From the NCBI RefSeq assembly GCF_029892045.1, contig NZ_CP120367.1:1116001-1180000 (forward strand): a stretch of DNA of 64,000 nucleotides, read 5' to 3'. The position numbers and the translations under genes were made by a program. Below, one piece after another: positions 1 to 8,705 of the stretch; position 1 is the first letter of the stretch; the number at the start of each line of letters is the position of its first letter. Origin of the DNA: Sinorhizobium numidicum. Its GTDB lineage: Bacteria; Pseudomonadota; Alphaproteobacteria; Rhizobiales; Rhizobiaceae. Under the pieces are notes generated by a model that was not told the origin of the DNA, ran no database searches, and saw only the letters and a list, made by a program, of their open reading frames with translations.

Positions 1-524
1 TCGGTATTGTCGGCCGTTTTCACCCGCAGAAGGATCATGGAACATTCTTCAAGGCGGCGGCCGCGGTCATCAAAACCCATCCGCAAACGATCTTTTCCGC
101 TGCGGGCTATGGGCTCTCCCGCGACAATCCCGCGGTGGTCGAGCTCATGGCACGAGCGGGCCTTCCCGCAGACGTGGTAGAACTCAGAGGGGAAATCTCC
201 GATATGGCCGAGTTCTATCAAGGTATCGACACGTTGGTTCTGTCTTCGAGGACGGAGGGATTTCCAAATGTCATTGCGGAAGCCATGAGTTACGCCAAAC
301 CGATCGTCACCACGGATGTCGGCGATGCCGCCGACATTGCCGGAGATGCCGGCATTGCGGTACCCGCCCGTAATCCCGAAGCTCTCGCCGACGCCATCCG
401 CCAAATTCTCGACCTGACGCCTACGGAATATGCTCGCTTTGCCTGCAAGGCACGAGAACGCATCGAAAATGAGTACACACTCGCTGCCGTCGCTAAGAAA
501 TATTCAGCTTTTTTAACAGCTTAA
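1..524 (+). CDS. Glycosyltransferase, GT-B fold (5' truncated)
   Basis: The window opens inside this gene; the frame reads from base 3 to the stop at 522-524, so only the C-terminal donor-binding half (about 173 residues) is visible. It starts with GRFHPQKDHGTFFKAA, the usual opening of the second Rossmann domain of family 4 glycosyltransferases, and later has TEGFPNVIAEAM, the E-x7-E nucleotide-sugar motif, followed by KPIVTTDVGD. The likely job is transfer of a sugar from a nucleotide-sugar donor onto a surface polysaccharide or lipid carrier in the cytoplasm. The acceptor cannot be told. The neighbouring epimerase and sulfate-activation genes fit a polysaccharide locus. Confidence 0.85.
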   Translation, partial: GIVGRFHPQKDHGTFFKAAAAVIKTHPQTIFSAAGYGLSRDNPAVVELMARAGLPADVVELRGEISDMAEFYQGIDTLVLSSRTEGFPNVIAEAMSYAKPIVTTDVGDAADIAGDAGIAVPARNPEALADAIRQILDLTPTEYARFACKARERIENEYTLAAVAKKYSAFLTA

Positions 525-791
525 AAAGCAAGCATTGTTTGCAACCAACATACTGTAAAATCATGGAATTGAGCGGTAAACCGCGCATGGCGCAGGAACT
601 GTTGGACGACGTTTCAATTATTTAACCAGGTTGAATGGCGTTTGATAATTTCTAAGTAAAGTAGTATACTTCGCTTTTCCTTGTATAAAGTTGCGTTTTC
701 TTGCGGTCTCGGGTGGCGGTAGGCTGCGGATCATGTTTGCGCCTCATTCTCTCCTTATCGCCCCCTCGGCAAACAGCTAGAGGAGATCTTG
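525..791. other. AT-rich intergenic region before RTX gene
   Basis: No gene is seen here. The stretch is clearly richer in A and T than its surroundings. It contains a short inverted repeat AAGTA-gta-TACTT at 659-671 that could be a regulator site, and it ends with an AGGAG ribosome-binding site at 781-785. It probably holds the promoter of the RTX gene. Confidence 0.4.
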
Positions 792-1982
792 ATGATTCTG
801 AACGGAACCAATGGCGCCAATCGACTGCTTGGAACCAATTCATCCGATACGATCCGCGGCTTTGACGGTGACGACGAACTTTTGGGCTATGCCGGCGACG
901 ATTATCTCGAAGGCGGAGCCGGCAACGACAGGCTCTTCGGAGGTCTTGGTAACGACCTCATCAAGGCCGGGCCCGGAGACGATTATGCGGAGGGCGGCGA
1001 CGGCAACGACCGTTTCGACGGCAGCATCGGCGCTGACACATTCATCGGCGGATTAGGAAACGACATCTTCGATGGCGGCGACGACAACGATGTCCTCGAC
1101 GGTGGTGACGGCCATGATCATATTCTCGCTGGCGCCGGAAACGATAAGATCTATGGCGGAGCAGGCGAAGAATACATCGACGCTGGCGATGGCGACGACA
1201 TTATCTACGCTGGCTCGGGAAATGATGGCTTCAACAATCGAATAAACCCGGCAACAGGGAAACTCACTCAGCAGGCCGTCAGCGGTGGAGCCGGCAATGA
1301 CACGATCTATGGAGAAGGGGGCAATGACGCCCTGAAGGGCCAATCCGGAAACGACCGCGTATATGGCGGTATTGGCGACGATATCGTCGACGGTGGCGAC
1401 GGGAATAACTACCTCGACGGTGGCGATGGCAATGACGTGATCGACTCTGAAAGCGGCATCGACGAGGCCCACGGCGGAGTAGGCAACGATAGGATCGAGT
1501 TGGGCAGCGGTAATGATCTCGCCTATGGAGATGACGGCGACGACTTCATCTCCGGCGAAGGCGGAGCAGACCTCCTCAAGGGTGGTATCGGCAACGACCG
1601 CTTTTACGGGGGCGATGGCAATGACACTCTGCACGGCGATGCGGGGAAAGACATTCTCCTTGGCGAAGCGGGAAGCGATATTCTTTGGGGTGGAGCCGAT
1701 TCCGATCGTTTCGTCTTCAAAGCGACACCCGCGTTGAACGGTCAGGACACCGTCATGGATTTTCAGGATGGCGTAGACTTCCTCGTCATCGAGAAACTCG
1801 GGATTACACAATATTCCAATTCGGGCGCAGCGGGCACCATCTATGCCTACGACACCGCCGGCGGTGATGTGCTGATAAAGGGTTATGATTCCGCCGGCAA
1901 CACGATGTCGATCCTGGTGGACGATCCCAACAGCAATCTTACCGCCTCGAACTTTTCGAGAGGCGATTTCCTGTTCGCGTAG
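792..1982 (+). CDS. RTX calcium-binding repeat protein, probable type I secretion substrate
   Basis: Almost the whole 396-residue protein is made of GGxGxDxLx nonapeptide repeats (forms such as GGAGNDRLF, GGDGNDVID, GGIGNDRFY), roughly two dozen copies. A non-repeat linker (FNNRINPATGKLTQQ) lies near residue 155, and about 90 non-repeat residues at the C-terminus end in DFLFA. In the RTX family the repeats fold into Ca2+-binding beta-rolls outside the cell, and the C-terminal end carries the uncleaved type I export signal. No N-terminal signal peptide is present, which fits type I export. No catalytic domain is visible, so it is a surface or matrix protein rather than a known toxin. No type I exporter genes are nearby. 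The ATG at 792 is preferred over TTG at 789 because AGGAG lies six bases before it. Confidence 0.85.
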   Translation: MILNGTNGANRLLGTNSSDTIRGFDGDDELLGYAGDDYLEGGAGNDRLFGGLGNDLIKAGPGDDYAEGGDGNDRFDGSIGADTFIGGLGNDIFDGGDDNDVLDGGDGHDHILAGAGNDKIYGGAGEEYIDAGDGDDIIYAGSGNDGFNNRINPATGKLTQQAVSGGAGNDTIYGEGGNDALKGQSGNDRVYGGIGDDIVDGGDGNNYLDGGDGNDVIDSESGIDEAHGGVGNDRIELGSGNDLAYGDDGDDFISGEGGADLLKGGIGNDRFYGGDGNDTLHGDAGKDILLGEAGSDILWGGADSDRFVFKATPALNGQDTVMDFQDGVDFLVIEKLGITQYSNSGAAGTIYAYDTAGGDVLIKGYDSAGNTMSILVDDPNSNLTASNFSRGDFLFA

Positions 1983-1995
1983 GCAATCAAATGGG

Positions 1996-2020
1996 GAAGG
2001 CGTCAGCAGGTGGCGCCTTC
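1996..2020. terminator. Candidate bidirectional terminator hairpin
   Basis: An inverted repeat GAAGGCG ... CGCCTTC (7 bp arms, 11-base loop) lies between the convergent RTX and epimerase genes. There is only a weak T stretch after it, so the terminator call rests mainly on its position. Confidence 0.45.
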
Positions 2021-2097
2021 TTCCATTGTCGGGCGGGCCGCGCAATTGCTGGTTTCGTTCGCCCCGCTCTCCTTCCCGCGGGTTCGCTCGAACTACT

Positions 2098-3024
2098 TCA
2101 CGTCTGGAACTCGGCAAAACCCGTCCTTACCTTCCATGCTTCAATGCCTTCACGGAATGAGCGCGGCTTGTAATTCAGTTGACTTGCTGCTTTGGCAATA
2201 TCAAGCGGGCTGAAGCCCTGGGTTACCGTGTCACTGCCACCCTCGACTGCTATGAGGAGCCGGTCTGCTCCGATGACATCCGCGACTGTTTGGGCGGCGT
2301 CCAGCGACGTGCAGGTTTGCCCGCTACCGGCGTTGAACACGCCCGCGCGCTCATTCTCGATGACCTGCATAGCGAGCGCAACCACGTCGTCTACATACAC
2401 AAGATCGACACGGTAGCGACCGCCATTCTGTATGCTCACAGAACGGTCGCTCCCGAGCGCTCGAATAAACGTCGGCACCATTCCCCTGCCGTGCATGCCG
2501 GGACCATAGACGGATGCGAGACGAAGCACCGTTACCGGTGTCGCGTTCGCCTTTCCGAACGCGATCAGGCAAATCTCGGCCGCGAGCTTGCTCGCCAGGT
2601 AATAGCTGGCGCGATCAATCGGAAAGGCGGGACTTGTTTCCGATACAGGACCGAGGGCAGGCGCATAAACCTGCCCCGATCCGAAAAAGACGAACCTCTT
2701 CACCCCCTTCGAAGCGGCCTGCATCGCAACCTGCAAGGCGCCGTTTGTGTTGACCTCAAAGCATCTGGCCGCCTGATGCGGGTCGCTGAGGTCGGCGGGA
2801 ATATAGGCGGCAAGATGAAAAATGGCATCAGATTGGGTCACCGACGGCAGGGGCTCCCCAATCGACCATTTCTCAATGCGCAAACGAGGGTTCTTTCTGG
2901 CCGACACCCGCTCCGGATTCCGCGCCAGAGCCGTGACCAGATAGCCTCTCGAAAGGGCCTGATCGATCAGCCTCGCGCCGATAAAACCTGTCGCGCCGGT
3001 AACGACGAGCCGCACTGAAGCCAC
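2098..3024 (-). CDS. NAD-dependent epimerase/dehydratase (extended SDR)
   Basis: Predicted to act on a nucleotide-sugar in the cytoplasm. The N-terminus has VRLVVTGATGFIGARL, the GxxGxxG NAD(P)-binding turn. DAIFHLAAY follows, then YYLASK carrying the YxxxK catalytic pair, then VLRLASVYGPG, the usual extended-SDR pattern. Length (about 308 residues) is normal for the family. GTG at 3024 is chosen because it follows a GGGGAAGGG ribosome site and begins just after the end of the ATP-grasp gene; a GTG at 3015 is also possible. It is the last gene of a reverse-strand run with the ATP-grasp and PHP genes. The exact substrate (4-epimerase, reductase or dehydratase) cannot be told from sequence. Confidence 0.82.
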   Translation of the reverse strand: MASVRLVVTGATGFIGARLIDQALSRGYLVTALARNPERVSARKNPRLRIEKWSIGEPLPSVTQSDAIFHLAAYIPADLSDPHQAARCFEVNTNGALQVAMQAASKGVKRFVFFGSGQVYAPALGPVSETSPAFPIDRASYYLASKLAAEICLIAFGKANATPVTVLRLASVYGPGMHGRGMVPTFIRALGSDRSVSIQNGGRYRVDLVYVDDVVALAMQVIENERAGVFNAGSGQTCTSLDAAQTVADVIGADRLLIAVEGGSDTVTQGFSPLDIAKAASQLNYKPRSFREGIEAWKVRTGFAEFQT

Positions 3025-3047
3025 CGCCAACCCTTCCCCTGCAAGCC

Positions 3048-4040
3048 TTACACCTTCTCTTCCAGCCGTTCTGAAGCTGTGATCAAGTCCCCCGGTTTCA
3101 CCACAGTTTCCGACCAGTGTCGTAAGATCGTCACCGGGGTGATCTCCGGCTGTACGACCGACTGACCGAAAAGAATATGGCGAATGCACATTTCGACCTC
3201 GTTGAAGCCTGCATGGATCCTTACCGCCGTGGTTCCGGAAAACCGTGCATTGATCTCGAAAATGCGGGGGACCCCTTCATCCAGGCGGAACTGGAAGTTC
3301 GCCGGACCGTACGCATCGAGAGCATCGGCAGCCTGCACCATCGCCCTGTTCAGAGCGGGAAAGGGCTCGGCAAATGCGCGGTAGGTGTTGCCGTCCCTGA
3401 GATCCCTTCGCATGACGATCGTCGCGCAGCATCCCCCATCAAAGGTCAGCGTGCCGGCAGTATACTCGGTCGTCTCCGAGCCAACATATTTTTGAATAAC
3501 GATTTCAGGCTGCTCGGCAATTGCACGCCTCAGCTGCTCGCGATCACGCACGACGCTGAAGCCGATCGACCGGGCGCCGATCCTGGGTTTGACGACAAGC
3601 GGAAATCCGAATTGCTCGATCAGCGTCTCTTCATCGCCCGGCAAACACGAAGGAACGAAGCCTAAACGCTTTCCCCGGAGAAATTCGGATGTCAGCCATT
3701 TGTCATTGGCGATGGACACGACACGAGGCGAGCTGACGATCACCTTGGTTCCATAGGCTCTTTCAATTGCCTCGCGATTTGCCGCGAGGATCGGAAGTTC
3801 GACGTCGGTTCCCGGAATGAGGACATCCGGCCGTTCGGCACGCAACAGGTCGCCCAGCCTGTCGAGATAGGCTGGATCCCGCGCCATCGGGATCAGATGC
3901 GCCGCATCGCCCCAGTAAAGACCGGCCGAGAGCGGGCTTGGGTCTCCTACGATGATCGTCGCCTTCAAGGTCGAGCGCCTCAAGGCACGAATGATCCCTT
4001 GCCCCAGCAGGGCGCCTGCACCCGTGACAAAAACCTTCAT
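3048..4040 (-). CDS. ATP-grasp ligase, carbamoyl-phosphate-synthase-like
   Basis: A 330-residue protein with an N-terminal Rossmann-like domain (MKVFVTGAGALLGQG) and then an ATP-grasp fold: KWLTSEFL, FPLVVKPRIGARSIGFSVV (ATP-binding lysine and small loop), VIQKYVGSETTEY, and FEINARFSGTTAVR (the metal-binding E-x-N). Such enzymes join a carboxylate to an amine or other nucleophile through an acyl-phosphate. Relatives are common in surface polysaccharide and small-molecule clusters. It is not the biosynthetic CarB, which is about three times longer. Its ATG overlaps the TGA of the PHP gene (ATGA), so the two are translationally coupled. Substrates are unknown. Confidence 0.8.
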   Translation of the reverse strand: MKVFVTGAGALLGQGIIRALRRSTLKATIIVGDPSPLSAGLYWGDAAHLIPMARDPAYLDRLGDLLRAERPDVLIPGTDVELPILAANREAIERAYGTKVIVSSPRVVSIANDKWLTSEFLRGKRLGFVPSCLPGDEETLIEQFGFPLVVKPRIGARSIGFSVVRDREQLRRAIAEQPEIVIQKYVGSETTEYTAGTLTFDGGCCATIVMRRDLRDGNTYRAFAEPFPALNRAMVQAADALDAYGPANFQFRLDEGVPRIFEINARFSGTTAVRIHAGFNEVEMCIRHILFGQSVVQPEITPVTILRHWSETVVKPGDLITASERLEEKV

Positions 4041-4777
4041 GATTGCCCGACCCCCAATTCGATAAGCTGATCCCTGCAACGGCCCAATTCACTCAGCCGA
4101 TGAGCATCGGAGCCGATGGAAACAAACGGATTGATCTCGTCGCACAGAGCCAGAAATGCCGGCATGTCGACGAGATACGAGGAGTTGATCTCGAGTGCGA
4201 TCTGCCGTTCCAGCGATGCCGTCATCAGTTCGCGATAATACGCTTTCGGAAAGCGGCCGTGTCGTCTCAGGCTCATACCGCCCGGATGCCCCAGGACATC
4301 AATAGGCGCATTCCAGATCATTCCCATCGACAGCCGAAACTCTATTTCCGCGGTCTGCTCGAAGGACAATTGCTTGAAGTCCAGGTAACCACCCTTTCCG
4401 TCGGGGAGCCGGTGAACGACGCCGAGGACGATGTCGCATGCGTCGAGCACATCCTGGGAGACGTCGAGCCTGCCCCTGTCATCCATCGCCTTGGTCTCGC
4501 AGCCGACATAAACCCGAATGCCCTCGAAGCCACGCGCTGCGGAAAGGACTTCCTCCCTGAATTGATTAAACCAGGTCGTTTCTTCGCGAACGTGCTCTGT
4601 GAAAGCCAAGGCACCCAGCCCGCGTTCCTTGGCGGTTTCCAGGATCTGAAGCGCCGTCGCCTGCCCGTCGGTCCAACTGGTATGAACCTGGAGTTCGACA
4701 TTCAGCTGCGCCTGGCTGAGATCTCGAAAACGGCAGAACGCAGGCTTGCTGGTGTTCTTCTTCCTTTGCCCGTCCAT
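4037..4777 (-). CDS. PHP-domain metal-dependent hydrolase
   Basis: A 246-residue protein with the PHP-family metal motifs in order: LQVHTSWTDGQ (HxH-like entry and Asp), LAFTEH, GCETKA, VLGVVHRLPDG, DVLGHPG, LEINSS and SIGSDAHR. PHP proteins are phosphoesterases such as histidinol phosphatase or nucleotide and sugar-phosphate hydrolases. The N-terminal 25 residues are variable. It is the first of three coupled genes (PHP, ATP-grasp, epimerase) and lies 89 bases after cysQ on the same strand, so it may be co-transcribed with the sulfate-activation genes. The phosphorylated substrate is not known. Confidence 0.8.
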   Translation of the reverse strand: MDGQRKKNTSKPAFCRFRDLSQAQLNVELQVHTSWTDGQATALQILETAKERGLGALAFTEHVREETTWFNQFREEVLSAARGFEGIRVYVGCETKAMDDRGRLDVSQDVLDACDIVLGVVHRLPDGKGGYLDFKQLSFEQTAEIEFRLSMGMIWNAPIDVLGHPGGMSLRRHGRFPKAYYRELMTASLERQIALEINSSYLVDMPAFLALCDEINPFVSIGSDAHRLSELGRCRDQLIELGVGQS

Positions 4778-4866
4778 TATCGATGTGCCCTTCGATTAAC
4801 GCGCTAAAGTAAAGTACCTGTGCTGCACGCCCGGCGGCAAAACGCATGCGGACAGCACATGAGCTT

Positions 4867-5676
4867 TCAGCATTGGGCGGGCGAAGCCGGGGCCATATTG
4901 GCCCAGGCGACGAAATGCGGGTTGGCGAAATCGCTGTCGCCCTCCTGCATCCTCTTGCCGTAGAGGAGGCGCGAACCGTCCAGCCGGACGACCGACCCCC
5001 CGGCAGCCTGCAGCACGGCGTCTCCGGCGGCCGTATCCCATTCCATCGTCCGGCCGAAGCGCGGATAAACATCCGCCTTGCCTTCGGCAAGCATACAGAA
5101 CTTGAGCGACGAACCGACGGAGGTGTAGTCCGTGACACCATGCCCGACGAGAAACGCCTCGGTTTCGGCGCTGTTGTGCGAGCGGCTGGCAACCGCCGTG
5201 AGAACCGGCCCGCGCGTACGCACGCGTATGGCTTGGCGGTCCTCGATCGCGGCCCTGTCGCCAAAAAGCAGCTTCTCCGCCCTGCCTTTGTCTGCGACAT
5301 AGGCGCAGCGCTGCGCCGGCGCATAGACGATGCCGGCGATTGGGACACTGCCCTCGATAAGCGCGATATTGACGGTGAAGTCATTGCGACGGTTGATGAA
5401 TTCCTTCGTCCCGTCGAGGGGATCGACCAGAAAGAAAGCGCTGCTGCCGATATCTGGAATCCGGCCCGAAGCCACGGCTTCCTCAGCGATGACGGGAATG
5501 TGCGGAAAGGCCGCCGAAAGCCTTTCGAGGATGATGGCCTCCGCACGTTCATCCGCCTCAGTCACGGGCGAATGATCGTTCTTGTAGCAGACATTGGCGC
5601 CGGCCTCGTAAACCTCGAGGATCGCAGCGCCGGCATCAAGCGCAATGCGTTCGAGCAGTTCACAGAGCGGCGTCAT
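4867..5676 (-). CDS. cysQ: 3'(2'),5'-bisphosphate nucleotidase CysQ
   Basis: Hydrolyses PAP (3'-phosphoadenosine 5'-phosphate), the by-product of PAPS use, to AMP and phosphate, so PAP does not inhibit sulfotransferases and reductases. The inositol-monophosphatase fold is clear: [31 protein letters not shown] (the DPxDGT metal motif) and [16 protein letters not shown] (the WDxAAG motif). At 269 residues it has normal family length. It overlaps the end of cysNC by 4 bases (ATGA), completing a cysD-cysNC-cysQ operon. Its presence suggests real PAPS turnover here, either for assimilation or for sulfation of a surface molecule. Confidence 0.93.
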   Translation of the reverse strand: MTPLCELLERIALDAGAAILEVYEAGANVCYKNDHSPVTEADERAEAIILERLSAAFPHIPVIAEEAVASGRIPDIGSSAFFLVDPLDGTKEFINRRNDFTVNIALIEGSVPIAGIVYAPAQRCAYVADKGRAEKLLFGDRAAIEDRQAIRVRTRGPVLTAVASRSHNSAETEAFLVGHGVTDYTSVGSSLKFCMLAEGKADVYPRFGRTMEWDTAAGDAVLQAAGGSVVRLDGSRLLYGKRMQEGDSDFANPHFVAWANMAPASPAQC

Positions 5677-7574
5677 TTCTCCTCCATCATCCTGTCGAGG
5701 AATTCCTCGATCTTCAGCGCAAGCGCGGTCGGGTCTTGACCGACCGTCTTGAGATGCAGTTCCGCGTTTTCCGGTACCTCATAGGGAGAGGAGACGCCGG
5801 TGAAGTTTGCAATCTTGCCAGCGAGCGCCTTCTCGTAGAGTCCCTTCGGATCGCGGCGCGCACACTCTTCGAGCGGCGTGTCGACGAAAACTTCGATGAA
5901 CTCGCCCTCGTCCATCAGTTCGCGCGCCATTCGCCGTTCATCGCGGAAAGGCGAAATGAAGGAGACGAGCACGATCAGGCCGGCATCGGCCATGAGCTTC
6001 GCCACCTCCGCCACGCGGCGAATGTTCTCGACGCGGTCCGCTTCAGTGAAACCTAGGTCGCGGTTGAGGCCGTGGCGGACGTTATCGCCGTCGAGCAGAT
6101 ACGTGTGTTTGCCACGCGCGTGCAGAAGTCGGTCGAGCTCGTTCGCGATGGTCGATTTGCCCGAGCCGGAAAGTCCGGTGAACCAAAGAACCGCCGGACG
6201 CTGGTGCTTCATCGCGCTGCGGGCGATCTTATTGACTTCGAGCGCGTGCCAATGGACGTTATCTGCGCGGCGAAGCGGAAAGTCGATCATGCCGGCGCCG
6301 ACGGTCGCGTTGGTCACCCGATCGACGAAGATGAAGTTGCCGGTCGCCCTGTTGTCCTTGTAGGCATCGAAGGCGATCGGCGTCTGCGTCGAAATATTAC
6401 AGACGCCCACCTCGTTCATCTGCAGCGACTTGGCGGCCTCACGAGCGAAGCTGTTGATGTTCACCTGATGCTTGAGCGCGGTGACCGTGGCGCTGACGCT
6501 GTCCGTCTCCGTCCGTAAGATGTAGCTTCGCCCGGGCATCATCGCATTGGCGTCGAACCAGATCACATGCGCCTGGAACTGGTCCGATACGAACGGCCTC
6601 GAGGCCGGCGCGACAAGCATGTTGCCCCGCGACGCATCCACCTCGTCCGAAAGGACAAGCGTCACCGCCTCGCCTTCTGCTGCTGCCGTCAGATTCCCGT
6701 CATGCGTGACGATCGCCTTCACCGACGAGCGCTGTCCGGATTTCGCGACGACGACCGGGTCGCCAACCGAGATCCTGCCGGACGAGACCTGCCCGGCATA
6801 GCCGCGGAAATCCGCGTTCGGCCGCATGACGAGCTGAACCGGGAAGCGGAAAGGACTTTCCTTATTGGCAGGGGCGATTTCGACCGACTCGAGATATTCA
6901 AGAAGCGCCGGCCCTCTATACCAGGGCGTGTTCTCAGACGCCGAAATAACATTGTCCCCGAACCGGGCGGAAATCGGAATGGGCTGGACGCTGACAAAGC
7001 CCAGTTCCTTGGCGAAGACCATGTAGTCGGCGACGATCTCGTCAAACACCTGCTGGCGGAAATCGACGAGATCGATCTTGTTGACCGCCAGCACGACATG
7101 ACGGATGCCGAGCAGCGACGCGATATAGGAGTGGCGCCTAGTCTGCTGGAGTATGCCCTGGCGACTATCGATGAGGATCACCGCGAGATCGGCCGTCGAG
7201 GCCCCTGTGACCATGTTACGCGTATATTCTTCATGGCCGGGCGTGTCGGCGACGATGAATTTGCGTTTTGAGGTCGAGAAATAGCGGTAGGCGACGTCGA
7301 TGGTGATGCCCTGCTCCCGCTCGGCCTCAAGCCCATCCAGGAGCAGCGCGAGGTCAATCTCCTCGCCATTGGCGCCGGCGCGAGGACCGACGCGTCCGAG
7401 GTTTGCCAACTGATCTTCGAAAACCAGCTTGGCGTCGAAGAGCAACCGACCGATCAGCGTCGACTTGCCGTCGTCGACCGAACCGCAGGTGATGAATCTC
7501 AGGATCGATTTGTTGTCGTGATCGGCGAGATGCGCCAGTATGTCATGCGGCGGCACGGAATGAAGATACGACAT
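5673..7574 (-). CDS. cysNC: Bifunctional sulfate adenylyltransferase GTPase subunit / APS kinase
   Basis: The first about 450 residues are the CysN GTPase: P-loop [12 protein letters not shown] near residue 31, DTPGHEEY, and NKIDLVDF, followed by EF-Tu-like barrels. The last about 180 residues are APS kinase CysC, with a second P-loop GLSGSGKST near residue 460 and [20 protein letters not shown]. With CysD it makes APS from ATP and sulfate, driven by GTP, and then PAPS. The fusion is the NodQ arrangement of rhizobia, where paralogues feed either cysteine synthesis or sulfation of Nod factor and polysaccharide. Start and cysD stop overlap by one base (TGATG). No sulfotransferase is visible in the window. 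Confidence 0.95.
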   Translation of the reverse strand: MSYLHSVPPHDILAHLADHDNKSILRFITCGSVDDGKSTLIGRLLFDAKLVFEDQLANLGRVGPRAGANGEEIDLALLLDGLEAEREQGITIDVAYRYFSTSKRKFIVADTPGHEEYTRNMVTGASTADLAVILIDSRQGILQQTRRHSYIASLLGIRHVVLAVNKIDLVDFRQQVFDEIVADYMVFAKELGFVSVQPIPISARFGDNVISASENTPWYRGPALLEYLESVEIAPANKESPFRFPVQLVMRPNADFRGYAGQVSSGRISVGDPVVVAKSGQRSSVKAIVTHDGNLTAAAEGEAVTLVLSDEVDASRGNMLVAPASRPFVSDQFQAHVIWFDANAMMPGRSYILRTETDSVSATVTALKHQVNINSFAREAAKSLQMNEVGVCNISTQTPIAFDAYKDNRATGNFIFVDRVTNATVGAGMIDFPLRRADNVHWHALEVNKIARSAMKHQRPAVLWFTGLSGSGKSTIANELDRLLHARGKHTYLLDGDNVRHGLNRDLGFTEADRVENIRRVAEVAKLMADAGLIVLVSFISPFRDERRMARELMDEGEFIEVFVDTPLEECARRDPKGLYEKALAGKIANFTGVSSPYEVPENAELHLKTVGQDPTALALKIEEFLDRMMEEK

Positions 7575-8473
7575 CAGAAGTACCCCTCGCGCTTCTTTTT
7601 CTCCATTGCGCCAGCTTCATCCTTATCGATCAGCCGGCTCTGTCGCTCGGACGTGCGCACCGTCAACATTTCGCGCAAAATGTCGGGAAGTGTGGCGGCT
7701 TCGGATTCGACCGCGCCCGTCAGGGGATAGCAGCCAAGCGTGCGGAAGCGAACCATCCGGTTCATGACCTGTTCCTGTGGCTGCAGCGGCATACGATCGT
7801 CGTCGACCATGATCAGCATGCCGTCCCGCTCGACGACCGGCCGCCGCGCCGCGAAATAGAGCGGCACGATCGGAATGTTTTCCCGCAGGATATATTGCCA
7901 GATGTCGAATTCGGTCCAATTGGAAAGCGGAAATACGCGCATCGTCTCGCCCTGACCGACGCGCGTGTTATAGGTCTTCCACATTTCGGGACGCTGGCGC
8001 TTCGGATCCCATCCGTGCTGGGCGTTGCGAATGGAGAACATGCGCTCCTTGGCCCGTGACTTCTCCTCGTCTCGCCGTGCGCCTGCGAGCGCAGCGTCAA
8101 ATCCGTATTTCTCCAACGCTTGGCGCAGCGCAACCGTCTTCATGACATGCGTATGGACATTCGACCCATGCGAGAAAGGGCCAATGCCCTGATCGACGCC
8201 GTCCTGGTTGACGTGAACCAAAAGATCGAAGCCACGCTCCCGCGCCATTCGGTCGCGGAATTCGATCATTTCCCGAAACTTCCATCTGGTATCCACATGG
8301 AGAAAGGGAAAAGGCGGCTTAGCGGGAAAAAACGCCTTGATTGCAAGATGCAACAAAACGGACGAGTCTTTCCCAATGGAATAAAGCACTACCGGATTTG
8401 AAAACGTTGCGACTACTTCTCGGATTGTATGAATTGCTTCAGATTCAAGCCGGCGAAGATGGGGAAGAGACAT
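7574..8473 (-). CDS. cysD: Sulfate adenylyltransferase subunit 2
   Basis: The small catalytic subunit of ATP sulfurylase (NodP type, 299 residues). It shows the PP-loop [13 protein letters not shown] near residue 32, [24 protein letters not shown], and the arginine-rich [13 protein letters not shown] segment typical of CysD. It is the first gene of the cysD-cysNC-cysQ operon, with about 230 bases of AT-rich sequence in front that should contain the promoter. It could serve assimilation or a sulfation pathway; sequence alone does not separate CysD from NodP. Confidence 0.95.
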   Translation of the reverse strand: MSLPHLRRLESEAIHTIREVVATFSNPVVLYSIGKDSSVLLHLAIKAFFPAKPPFPFLHVDTRWKFREMIEFRDRMARERGFDLLVHVNQDGVDQGIGPFSHGSNVHTHVMKTVALRQALEKYGFDAALAGARRDEEKSRAKERMFSIRNAQHGWDPKRQRPEMWKTYNTRVGQGETMRVFPLSNWTEFDIWQYILRENIPIVPLYFAARRPVVERDGMLIMVDDDRMPLQPQEQVMNRMVRFRTLGCYPLTGAVESEAATLPDILREMLTVRTSERQSRLIDKDEAGAMEKKKREGYF

Positions 8474-8705
8474 GCCACAATCCCTCTAAACTTTAAAAAA
8501 TAAAATTTATGCTATGCATTTATATGAATTTGTCATCCACGACGGATCAGCCGCAGATGTAATTGATCAAATCAGTTGCGGCGATAAACATCGCCTTGTC
8601 GGCATTAGCCGCATTTAAGCGCTATATCGCTAATATTTCAAGTAACAAGGAAAAATCTATCTCGTGCAGGACGAGAGACGCGAAAATCGCCACGACTTCT
8701 CGCAA

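Noticed and set aside
1053..2117. Reverse-strand 354-codon open frame across the RTX gene
   Set aside because: It mirrors the repeats of the RTX gene, which has clear family motifs and a ribosome site; the reverse frame matches no known protein.
8474..8705. Small gene in the AT-rich region before cysD
   Set aside because: Only a low-complexity forward frame overlapping the ROK gene end is present; no ribosome site or family match.
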